Of a stretch of DNA of 64,000 nucleotides, positions 1-10,500 are shown piece after piece (position 1 is the stretch's first letter; each line of letters begins with the position of its first letter). Source of the stretch: Metridium senile (taxonomy: Eukaryota > Cnidaria > Anthozoa > Actiniaria > Metridiidae); NCBI GenBank assembly GCA_949775045.1, contig OX459096.1, positions 37,123,316 to 37,187,315 on the forward strand. The letters are read 5' to 3'. A program made the position numbers and the translations under genes. The notes under the pieces are model-generated. The model made no database searches and was not told where the DNA came from. It worked only from the letters and a program-made list of their open reading frames with translations.

Positions 1-111
1 ATTGATGTGGAGGGCTTAACTTATTGGATCAATTGCTACAAGCAGTTAATTTATAATCATGAGTGTGGTAATTAAGTGAATGCCTTCAAGACTTTCTTCA
101 CAATATCCAAT

Positions 112-2034
112 CTATGAGAAGCCTACCGTTAGCAATTCATCTTTTAAAGCCAGCAATTCAGCCATGGACACTTGAAACAATGCAAGCTGGTTCTGAACCC
201 CTTCACATAATGTCTTGAACTTTTCAGTCTCCTCTTCCACTCCATTGTGAGTCTTCTACAAGAACACAATAGAGGCATTTTAATGTCAAATCAATAGTCA
301 GGAAGTTTTGTCATGATTGAAACATGTAAATATACATACATGCATGTATCATATATCATTTTGAAATTTAAAATGATATTATTATGTGTGTTTTGTTTAA
401 TTATGATAATATTTTTAAATATTATGCTAAATATCATATAAAAATTATCATGACTATAACGATTATTCCATATCACCATCATTACTTTGATAACTGTGGT
501 AATGACAACAGGACAATGGGGATTTAATTGTGACAAAATTGAACAATTTAAAAAGTTAAAATGCTGTTGTGTCCTTGCCTTGAATACACTGCTAATTTAG
601 CTGGTTATATGCTGTACCACAATATGTCAAAATTGCTATAGAAAATTAGTTACCAGTAATATTTGTATTGCATAGTAACAGCTTAGCAATGCATGTGACA
701 ATAATGTGCATGTAATTATATATAGCTCATTTATAAATAGTGCAAATAACTCAGACATACCTCATTAGAAAGACTTTCGCCAGAATCTCGATGTTCAAGG
801 CTTGATATCTCATTATTCTCTGAAACAGTGTCAAGTGACCTGGCTACCTTCTTTAATATACCACCTACATGCAACATTATAATATAACAACTTAATTATG
901 AGTGCAACAGATACATAATAATTGTTCATAATAACTTTTAAAATGCTAAACTTTCAGTCAGGTTCCATTTGTACAATTACATACAATATTTTTGTCTCTC
1001 ACTTAAGTGTTTTCATCACGATTTCAACTGTTACTACAGTCTTCTCAGTTAATACAATAAGATACAATAGGTAATATAATGAAATTTGTAACACTAACTC
1101 CGACAAAGGACCTTGAAACGTCATGCAGTAAAGTTTTAAAATTAAGTCAACATTTTTTATGGTGCTACAAATCTCATTATATTACCTATTGTTTATATCA
1201 AACACCGACAAAGCCTTTACAATAAGATACAGACAGTCATGTTTATCACAATATCACGCAACATCAAACTGTGGACTAAAACTATAGTGGCAAAGAGGTA
1301 TGATTTGTGAAACAATTCACTCCATGAATCATGAAAAGCAGAAATTTCCTGACATGATCTGTGAAATCATGGTCACTCATATTTTGCATGTTTTCGCTGT
1401 GACAGTTAGTGATAATAAAAAGGTGATTTATAAAAAAAGATTATAAAAATTGAATTAAACAATAGCTATTGTAATTACTATTATTTGTAGAGGGTGCTTT
1501 CTTTAACTTTTATATCATCTAAATTGAAGTTAAAAAGTCAAGATTGGATAAGTTCCAGTATAATAATTATTTAAACTAATGAATATAATAAAGAAAATGC
1601 TATTTAAGTTATAACGCCATTTATCACACCTCTGACATACCGCCAAAATTAAACGGATTAATTTTACATGACTTCAAAAAAACAATAATACACTAGGTTA
1701 AATATGTATGGCACTACAGAATCAACTATTTAAAATTCAGTTTTAATAAATTATGCAGAAAACAGGCCAAAACAAAGTTGGCAAAATTGATTCGTGAACT
1801 TTTCAGATTACAAGTTTATCGGTTTAATATTTAGACAGATTTAAGTCATTTGACGAACGTGTTCTGATTGAATATTAGAAACTTTTAAAACCTACAAAAC
1901 AACCTTGAAAATTTAATAATATAAGTTAAATATCATCAAGTTAAACGAACTTATTACAAACCTGTTGCACTGCCAGTTCCATTGCTGTCAGCTTTAGCTG
2001 CAAGACTTGTTGCAGAAGTGAACTTTTCAACCAT
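112..2034 (-). CDS. small coiled-coil-like protein, three exons, unidentified
   Basis: Three minus-strand exons fit together in phase: 1962-2034 (begins at an ATG, MVEKFTSATSLAAKAD, donor gtttgt), 761-864 (GILKKVARSLDTVSENNEIS, acceptor after a catgtag, donor gtatgt) and 127-255 or 112-255. The last exon is rich in heptad-like leucines (EEETEKFKTLCEGVQNQLAL, then AELLALKDELL), suggesting a coiled coil. If the final donor (gtaggc at 121-126) is not used, translation ends at a TAG at 112 after VGFS, giving about 106 aa; if it is used, the gene continues off the left edge. No signal peptide or membrane segment is seen. I do not recognise the family; a small subunit of a trafficking complex is one possibility, but nothing in the sequence proves it. 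The phases (1 then 0) agree, which supports real exons rather than chance ORFs. Confidence 0.55.
1064..1192. repeat. short inverted-repeat element (MITE-like)
   Basis: Ends are inverted copies: ACAATAGGTAATATAATGA at the left and TCATTATATTACCTATTGT at the right. The interior includes a GAAACGTCA core and AAGTCAACATTTTTTA. It belongs to the same family as the copies at 9922-10086 and 35085-35165. It lies in the first intron of the small left-end gene. No coding capacity. Confidence 0.6.
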
Positions 2035-2286
2035 TTTTCTGCTTGAAATATAAGACTATCGACGTTCTAGGACTGGTTATTATCTTCTTGTCGACTACAG
2101 TAAATTTTGAACCATTTTTTGACAGGCTATATAGAGAAATTGTTGTTAAAGTTAGAGTTTTGTCAGATCTACTAGTCCGCCATTGCTCTTTTGCCAAAAA
2201 CTTGTCATGGCAACAAAGGTGTTTTGAAAACACAGGAAACCCACAACTTTTTAATTTCAAAACACAGGAAACCCAATAAATGTTAC

Positions 2287-2463
2287 CTGAAGCAGAACAT
2301 CAGGGTTTTTTGCACTCTTTTTCATTATGTGTTTTTTTTTTTCTTCATTTTTTTCTTCTAGTATCAGTTTAGTATATTCGTTAGTTTTAGTTTTTATATT
2401 TTGTTCATCATGGTCAAGTTCTAAAAAGGCGTTTCCTTTTCGTAAAATGTTTGCAGGGGACAT
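2287..2463 (-). CDS. lysine/glutamate-rich exon candidate with ATG start
   Basis: A 59-codon open stretch runs from an ATG at 2463 to a donor (CTTCAG|gtaaca) at 2287. It begins MSPANILRKGNAFLELD and continues with highly charged sequence (TKLILEEKNEEKKKHIMKK), so a helical or coiled-coil segment is likely. It ends in phase 0. It does not fit the exon at 1962-2034, whose ATG needs a different phase, but would fit the phase-0 exon at 127-255 as an alternative first exon, or it may start another gene. Function unknown; the splice assignment is inference. Confidence 0.35.
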
Positions 2464-2510
2464 CTTTTCGAGGCCCTCTGAGGACCATTCGGGTTGACAT
2501 GGATTATTTA

Positions 2511-2956
2511 CAGTAAAACCCGCATATAAGAACCAGTGGATTAAGAACCACTAGGCTAAAATTTGCTTTTTATGCACCTGCTAAAAAAGAACCACTTCAG
2601 CCTAAAAAATTAGACTGGTTCTTATATGAAAGGTTTCAAGATTTATTTGGTCATTTGAAAAAATGTAAGTTGAGTCTGAACATGACCAAATTAAAAAATC
2701 AATGCAAGAAAAATGTTTTACAAATGTGTTATTAGTTAGTTCTCAATGAGAATACATTCATCATTCAGATGCTTCTACATAACAATTTATATAACATAAA
2801 AAAAACTCTATATAAGGGAGATTGTTTTTGTTTTGTAAATAAGAACCAGTTAAGAACCACCTTAGCCTAATTTCTCACTAAATACCAATATATTAAATAA
2901 GAACCACTTTAGCCTAACCTCGAAAAATAGTGGTTCTTATATGCGGGTTTTTACTG
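2511..2956. mobile_element. pogo-like MITE, CAGTAAAACCCGCATATAAG ends
   Basis: The left end CAGTAAAACCCGCATATAAG is inverted at the right end (CTTATATGCGGGTTTTTACTG). The interior repeats AAGAACCACTTTAGCCTAA blocks in both orientations and has no coding capacity. CAGT termini next to TA are typical of pogo/Tigger-type elements; the superfamily call is inference. A related shorter copy is at 43223-43435. Confidence 0.7.
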
Positions 2957-3585
2957 TACTGCAAGTCAAGGATCATTCTAGAGAATACCAATGGGAGCCG
3001 GGAATCGGTTTGACGTAAGAAATACAATGAGACTTCTTTCATCATCATGACTCCTCAAACAGACGATAAAAGCAGTCTACGACACTGCACTTTGAACTAT
3101 AACTTTAAAAAATCAAATTCAACTTTATATTTTACTGTAAATTTCAGTTTAATTTATTCAGCTGAATATACAAATGCAAATTAGATGTGGTGCATATTTA
3201 TTCTTTAATCACTCATTCAAAAGAAGTCCTACAATAAGCAAATGAATTCTCCTTTAATTTTAACACCCTAGCTTTTATACAGCTATTTAAAAATTTTTTT
3301 GCTTTTGCTGATTGTCCTAAAGTTGAAAATGTAGAATATTAAGTATACAACTGCATGTTTTTACAAACGTTGAATTGTTCAAAAATATAGTAAAACGTCA
3401 TATAGGAATTAATATTCATACAAGCAAAATGATGGCATATACACCAACTACTGCTATCAATAAAACTTATATCTTGAAAAGGATGATCTTAAATCTTATC
3501 AACAGGGTGGTTATAAAGGGGGAAGGGGGACGAATCACGTTTAACGTAAAATAAAAAGCCCATTTCACATTTCACGAAAAATAGA

Positions 3586-5057
3586 AATTGTAATGGGGTG
3601 TTACTAAAGAGAGTAACGGAGTAACAAGTAACGAGTAAACCGAGTAACAAGAAACCGAGTAACATGAAAATTTTCAGACATAGATTTTTTCAAAAATGAA
3701 AAATAATGTTAATAATAGGCTTACGAAATGAAAACGAAATGAGAATGTCATATATTTTTACTCGATAAAGCGATTAAAACTCGTGTATTTTCATTAAAGA
3801 TGCAATTGCAAGACGCCGACCGGCCGCGTAATGGTGCCGGTAATTACAGCTTTACAAAACAAACTGACTTGCCGGCCTACCCTAAAATTATAACATTTCA
3901 GAGTACAATTTTTAATAGTTGACGTGACGGTTTTTCCAAATTTTGATAGAGTAAAATAAATGAAAATTCATCTTAAGATGAATTTTCATTTATTTTACTC
4001 TATCAAAATTTGGAAAACCCGTCACGTCATCTATTAAGAATGCTCCTTTTGTAGTATCATTTCTATTTCTGCTGATATTTCCTTCGCTCGGATGTCAAAA
4101 GATTTACTAAGTTTCGTTTCAAGTGGTTCTAAACCTTTATAAAAACTCTTGCAACGCACTAAGTCAAACTTTTAAAACTCTTTTAAGGAACTAGTTTCGT
4201 ATTTTATTAGAACTTATCAAATCTAGAGTTTGTCTAGGTTATTTGTCGATAAAAAAAATTTCCTCCGTGGTGGGGGTATGGATATTTTCTGGAACTACAC
4301 ATTTAGTGATATACTAAACAGCATGCAATGAGTGCAAAAAACACTTGTAACTGACGACGTCCAAGGTATCGAGCTGTTTATGTCCTGTGTTGTACATGTT
4401 CGCTTACATATGAAGTATTCAATATTTACAAAGTATTTTTAAATAAAACTTAAAACATATTATTTCAGAATTCAGACAATATGGCAATACGGCTAGAAGC
4501 TTCAGTCTCTTCGATCGAATCCGAGTCCTTCTAAAAGTTCTCCTAACGTCTTTACGTATAAGCATTCACAATGATCTCTTTGCATGGAAATATTTAATCA
4601 TTGACATTATATCCTCATTCATTCCTATCGATTTTTAGGTTTCTTTGACTATAATTTGTCTTTTAGACAAAACGCAACGTTGGTGAAAGCTTTCTTTGCA
4701 AGCATGTAAAATATTTTTTTTTAGTTAACCGGTAATTAAAATGATTTTCACTCGAAATACTATATTTCGATAAAAAATATCAAATGGTTTGAGTTCTGAC
4801 TCGAGTCCTGGCTCGGTATTTAGGTACCCTCTCGGCGTCTTGCAATTGCATCTTTAATAAAAAATACTCGAGTTTTAATCGCTTTATCGAGTAAAAATAT
4901 ATGACATTCTCATTTCGTTTTCATTTCGTAAGCCTATTATTAATATTATTTCTCATTTTTGAAAAATCTATGTTTGAAATTTTTCATGTTACTCGGTTTC
5001 TCGTTACTCGGTTTACTCGTTACTCGTTACTCTGTTTAGTAACACCCAATTGTAATG
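3586..5057. mobile_element. long-TIR non-autonomous DNA transposon with 10-bp TSD
   Basis: The element spans 3596-5047 and is flanked by identical 10-bp direct repeats AATTGTAATG (3586-3595 and 5048-5057). Its ends are GGGTGTTACTAAA and the reverse complement. The inverted repeats run about 210 bp inward (GAGTAACAAGTAACGAGTAA, CGAAATGAGAATGTCATAT, then GATGCAATTGCAAGACGCCGA near 3800 and its complement near 4840). Long TIRs and a 9-10 bp duplication resemble Mutator-like elements; that call is inference. No transposase ORF is visible. The centre holds a separate strong palindrome at 3912-4037. Confidence 0.75.
3912..4037. repeat. 126-bp near-perfect spacerless palindrome
   Basis: The sequence reads outward symmetrically from CTTAAG at 3972-3977. 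The left arm contains GACGTGACGG, CCAAATTTTGATAGAGTAAA and ATAAATGAAAATTCAT; the right arm is its complement with about one or two differences near GTTTTTCC/GGAAAACCC. It lies off-centre inside the long-TIR element. Confidence 0.85.
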
Positions 5058-5171
5058 TTTAATTTCACCGACGGGGAACCCAAATCACTATTCACGAAAA
5101 TATAAATGGCCATTTCACGCGTTTCAAGAAAATATAAACCGTCAAATCACGTTTCTGGAAATAACCTTTTA

Positions 5172-5238
5172 TACCCTGCGAGCAGAGATTTCTTTCTTTC
5201 TTTCTAGGTAAGAGAAAGGAACCTCTGCTCGCAGGGTA
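5172..5238. repeat. hairpin repeat, CCCTGCGAGCAGAG arms
   Basis: The inverted arms TACCCTGCGAGCAGAG and CTCTGCTCGCAGGGTA flank a TTTC-rich loop. A diverged relative (GCAGAGGTCTCTTCTCC...GCAAGCAGGGTA) is seen near 10620-10660. It has the form of a very small MITE. Confidence 0.7.
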
Positions 5239-5926
5239 AACCTTTTACCAACCTGACTCAAGGCTGATGAACATTTCAAATCCGATCTTCAAAACGTTTT
5301 TGCAATTGCCTTGCAATTTTCTATTTCTTTTTGACCAAAGTTTGTGAAAACAGGTCTGTATCAGTTGTAAACTAATTATATTGATTATATATTATGTATT
5401 TTGTGTAGAAAGCATATCAGGTCAAAAGTTTGCCAAAGTACTCTTCTGAAAATTCTTTACAGATAATTCCTACGATGCTTCTATAGTTGGTCCCGTCCAT
5501 CAAATCTTGTCACCCGTGAAGTGCAAAGCCTATAATCTAGTAGGGCAGGATCATGAATCTGTTTGGAGTAAATAAAAATGTATATTTGACCATTTCATGC
5601 TCTAATACGTCAAAAGGAACAAATAACGGCCATGAAATCTTTACGTTCTGGTAGAGTTTACCCATGATCCCCCGCGCAACTCACGTTAAGGTTGGAGCCC
5701 GACTCTAGTTTTACCTTTTGTATCTATCTATCTATCTGTCATGTCGCGTATAGGCCCCATGATGCTTTGGGAACGAACACAGGAAGCCCAACGTAGAATT
5801 GTTTAGCCTCCTGTTTTGATTTTATGACTAGCCCGACTTCACGCTCCTAGAGCGTCTAGTTTTGTTATATGTTATGAAATATTTATTATATACACGTTCC
5901 GAGGCATGCAGCGTTTCGTATTGGTA

Positions 5927-6171
5927 CAGTCAAACCTTTATTTAGTGTAGCGACCCTCGTTAACAAATCAATACGTACTTTTTAACAAAACAAAAAACCT
6001 GTCGTTTTAAGAGGTCGAGCCATGTTCTAACCAGTCAAACAATAAAATGAGGTTTTCTTATATATTCAATGCAGTAATTTTGTAGATGTAACACAAACTC
6101 CTCTAGAATACACATGCTGATAAAACCTAATCATTATTGTAAGCTTCGACCAATAAATAAAGGTTTGATTG
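5927..6171. mobile_element. MITE with CAGTCAAACCTTTATTTA ends
   Basis: The left end CAGTCAAACCTTTATTTA and right end TAAATAAAGGTTTGATTG are inverted copies with one mismatch. The 245-bp interior has no ORF. The CAGT termini next to TA suggest another pogo-type non-autonomous family. Confidence 0.65.
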
Positions 6172-6443
6172 TGCATTTTATTTATTGTGTTTATGAAATG
6201 ATAATGTCAAGTGAACCCGTATGTCTCTGGTTTCTTTTAGATCGCATTAGATGACGTATATCTTTGTAATGTTGCTTCCGTAACTGTATCAGCTTAGACT
6301 GAAATTTTGTAATAAAATCATTTGTAAACGTGCCAAGCACCTCTTTAAGTTGGTATGCTGGAGATGATGCTGAAGGAAAAACAATTGAAAGATCAAAGTT
6401 AGATGTAAATTTGAAGTCACTTTTAAGGGGAATGCTGCAGCCA

Positions 6444-6742
6444 GCCATCCTCGGGAACCCAGGGGTATTCTTCTGTCGCTCGTTTCTCGCTTCCACAACA
6501 TATACCCCTGGGAACGTAGTCTGTTGGAGCTTGTTCCGGAAGTCAAAATTCAAATTTATTTAACGACTTTCTTTGAAAGGTTATCTTGATTTTCATTGGT
6601 CGACCTGATATGGTCGACCAATCAGGAAAGAGCTGAATTTTGACTTCCGGAACAAGCTCCAACAGACTACGTTCCCAGGGGTATATGTTGTGGAAGCGAG
6701 AAACGAGCGACAGAAGAATACCCCTGGGTTCCCGAGGATGGC
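6444..6742. repeat. long inverted repeat (109-bp arms)
   Basis: Arms at 6444-6552 and 6634-6742 are near-perfect inverted copies (for example GCCATCCTCGGGAACCCAGG against its complement, and CTTCCGGAACAAGCTCCAAC). The roughly 80-bp spacer contains its own palindrome at 6596-6623 (ATTGGTCGACC/GGTCGACCAAT). The several overlapping ORFs here in both directions are mirror translations of the arms and are not genes. Confidence 0.8.
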
Positions 6743-7171
6743 AGCCAGCCGGCTTGCAATCAAAATGGCAGTTTGTGTGTTCTTGTATTGCATTTACCGA
6801 ATGCAAATTGAGAAGAGAAGGACCAAGGGTTGCAGTGCTTCTGTGTCAAATTGCTGCGAAAAATGTCTGTAAATATTACGTCTTTTCCAGGAAAATCTCT
6901 ACTCGGGACGAAACCCGAATATATTTTCAAAAATAATGAGCTTGGTTATTGGTGAAGTTGTGGAGGAGATCCAACAGGATTCATTTGCTTTTAATTTATA
7001 ATAGTTACATGCAAATGAATTAGTGAGCAAGGGATTCAAGTTGAGGCTTTTGGGACAACTTTGTTTTCGCCCAAGAGCCGTGACTTGAATCCATTGTTTT
7101 AAAATATTTGCATATAACTACAATAAGAGCTATTTAGTATATAACTAGTCAAAAACTAGGTGTGTATCACA

Positions 7172-7334
7172 CAGTGGCGGATCTAGGGTGGTATCCCTTC
7201 AGGCGCCGGACATCCCCCTAGCCCCGCAATTCCCCTATTTTATTTAATACATCTGGGGACCAGACACCCCTTAACACCCTTGAGCCCTTCATATCAATTG
7301 GGACACCCCTGACAAATGTCTGGATCCGCCCATG
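7172..7334. mobile_element. MITE, CAGTGGCGGATCTAGGG ends
   Basis: The left end CAGTGGCGGATCTAGGG is inverted at the right end (CTGGATCCGCCCATG). It lies just downstream of the last recognised exon of the channel gene. About 163 bp, no coding capacity. Confidence 0.6.
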
Positions 7335-7422
7335 AAACATAATACATTTATATAGCTTTCAACAAGTATAATAAAACATAATATATTACTAATAGCCAGC
7401 GGGCTAAAGCTACAAAACCTAC

Positions 7423-7597
7423 CTCTTAACTTTTCCATTCTTTTCTTCTGCGTCTGGTAATAAATCTCATAAAATATACCAAGGACAAAACACCCTCCAT
7501 AAATCATTAGACTGTAGTTCAAAAAATCTTTAAACACTTGTGAATTATGGTCGAACAAACCAGTTGTGATTTCGACAAGCTCGTTCATTTCGTTAGT
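7423..7597 (-). CDS. channel exon: end of S2 and last transmembrane helix
   Basis: Phase-0 acceptor at 7598; donor gtaggt after 7423 in phase 1. The exon encodes the final S2 helix (TNEMNELVEITTGLF), a hydrophobic helix YSLMIYGGCFVLGIFYEIYY, then a basic cytoplasmic start (QTQKKRMEKLRG). This is the position of TM4 in glutamate receptors. Reading through the donor would add about 45 residues to a stop at 7289. No further exon could be identified below 7.4 kb, so the C-terminus is uncertain. Confidence 0.75.
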
Positions 7598-10500
7598 CTG
7601 AAACAAAGAATTGAATGAGAATTAAACAAAACAAGAGAAATATTAATATCAAACATATTGGCTAATAATAAAATTGATAAGCTAGCTTTTATAGATTTTG
7701 TTTTTTGCAGAGTTTTCGCATAAAAGTAGGGAATGTTTTGTAGTCTAGGGATAATATAGCAAAAACAGTGGAACCCTGTTAATCCGGCCACCGAAGGGAC
7801 ATACCAAAGTGGCCGCAATAACGGGGTGGCCGTATTAAGTGGGTGGCCGTAAGACGGGGTGGCCGTAATAACGGGGTGGCCGCAATAACGGGGTGGCCGT
7901 AAGACGGGGTTCCACTGTATCAATATTGCAGTACTCCATTATACACCATATAAAGATGGCGATTTACTGCTATAAAGGGAGCCCATTACCTCAACTACCG
8001 ACATGTACTTGCTAATGTGCTCAATCATCTCTGCACGATTGGCTGACATCCAATTACGGGAGCACTGATACAGTTTAGTTGACGGACCTGCAAGTACTAC
8101 TCCATAAGTAGACGAAAAGTCAAAAATCTTCTGGATACGAAGTTTGTTGCCTGAATCTTTAAATTCTTTTGACTTTGTTCCAGCTTCATAGACGTCCATT
8201 AACATGCCCGTTACTTTACCATTTGCCAGTGCGCGAAGAGTCTCATCGAAGTTAGAATAGTTCGTCTCTGTTGAAGTAAGAATACAGGGTTAACATAACA
8301 TAGCATGGAAACAAAAGGAAGACTATAACTTTTAATTATTACATAGTTTATAGATTACTAAATTACTAAATTATTATAAACGACGGTGAAGAAGAACAGA
8401 GGAAAAAAGACAATAAAAGAAGGCTAACGATAAAAGAATAAGAGAAAGCAATGTTGATAAAGAGAAGAAGTTAGAGAATCGAGGATCGAGGAGTAAGAAC
8501 AAGGTGAAGAAGAGATTTAGGTAGGGTTAAGGAAAAGATGACGTTAAGCATTGAGGAAGAAGCTAGCCTGTGAACAGGCTAAAGGGGGTTGGGAAGGAGG
8601 GGAAGGGAAGGGAAGGGGAGAGGGGGACCCTTGAGCCTGTCCACAGGCTAGGAAGAAGCTAGCTGAAGAAGAAGAAGTTGAACGAGAATAAGGAGAACAA
8701 AGGGGTAGCGGTGAGGGTGAATGTAGAAAAAGAATTAAAACAATTTCAGCAAAATTAAATTATCGTTTGGCACCGCAATTGCACAATATTAAATCGTAGG
8801 ACCAGTGTTGATTACTAACTTGTACTGACTTGGGCACCTCTACGAACAGCAAACCTGTACTCGGGAGAATTATATATCACAGAAACCTAAATATAAAACA
8901 CTATGATTATTGATGGAAATAACAAAAACGAAAACAAACAAACAAACAAACTGGCAAACAAACAAACAAACAAACAAATAAATAAACAAACAAACAAACA
9001 AACCGGCAAACAAACAAATAAATAAACAAACAAACAAACAAACCGGCAAACAAACGAACAAATAAATAAACAAACAAACAAGCAAACAAACAAACAAAAA
9101 AACAAAAAAAAAACTAACTACCTAACAAACGAACGAACGAACAAACAAAAACTAAATAAGCATTCTTACTGAGGAGCCATAAAGTTCTGTTTTAGCCTGA
9201 TAGATGACAGATGTAAAAGCACTGCAAATCGAACCGCTTAGAATACCATACACAACCAGGCCAGTAAGGACCCAGCACACTGCAAATAATTTGCTGATAT
9301 CGCTTTTAGGCACCTTATCACCATACCTGAAACAATCAAAAAACCATCACACAAATTAGATTGTCGGTAATGATAGTACTGAAGCACACATTAATTTATT
9401 ATATAGCAAAGATATAACGCACGATCTCATTGGTCAATAAGCGGGCCGTACTTTTTCCGTACGGACCGGAAAAGCGAAAGCAGCTTTATTTTACTAGTTC
9501 TTTCGCAATATTTTTGCCTTTTTATTTTCTTATTTGACGGATTATTTTTTTATGACAATGAGAAAACTACGTTCGCATGAAAATACGGAGAAGAAAAGGT
9601 CGTAATATTATGTTTCCTATTTATTCTTTATTATAAATTGCTATGTATTTATTATAAATTTTTTCCCTAAAATTGCTATATAATAAATATCTTATTAACC
9701 TCGCTTGCTCGGGCCGTACTGGAAGTTATGGAACCTACGCACTCTGGCCATAAGACAGTGGAAAAAAACTCGGTCCATAACTTCCCGTACGGCCCTCGCG
9801 CACGGTTAATAAGATATTAATACTAGTTACACAATAGTTTCGAATGGAATATTAAATATACAAATGGAAACTAGCTAGCAAGTAAACTAATATAGGCTGC
9901 GTCGGTGTTTGATATAAATGATAGATAATATAATGAAATTTGTAACACCGTAAAAAATGTTGACTTAAACTGACGTGTGGAGCTTTAGCCCTTGGTCAGA
10001 GTAGAAGGGCTAAAGCTCGAAACGTCAGTAAAGTTTAGTCAACATTTTTTACGGTGCTACAAATTTCGTTATCATGATATTACCTATTAAAAATACAGTT
10101 AATGTCATTAACGTTGTCCATTAGTAAAGTAGAGAACAACAAGTAGCTAGAGATTACAGCATTTTCGCAAAAGGTTGATGATTATTAACATACTCTTTTG
10201 TTATTAATGAGAATGGCCAAAATTTTGTAAAACTAATATGTGTATTTGTTTTATTACCCTAGCGTTGTCATGGATATAAACGCCCACCACCACCCATTTG
10301 CAACACCTTTAAGGTAGGTTTGAGGAAAGTCGTCTGGATTGTAAGCTGTATCCTGTAAAGAGAAATAGATACTTGTGGGTTTGATGATCCAGCTCTGGCC
10401 CTTACCCTGCTTGGCAGATATATTTTAAAAAGAAACCTCTGCACGGATCTGCTAGATATTCTATATCGAGCATGCTCGACTTCCGCCAGGTGAAATGGCG

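Noticed and set aside
6191..6936. Several overlapping ORFs on both strands
   Set aside because: Mirror translations of a long inverted repeat, with no conserved domain.
8870..9105. FVCLFVCLF ORFs resembling membrane segments
   Set aside because: (CAAA)n repeat; the true exon here is 8820-8886 in a defined phase.
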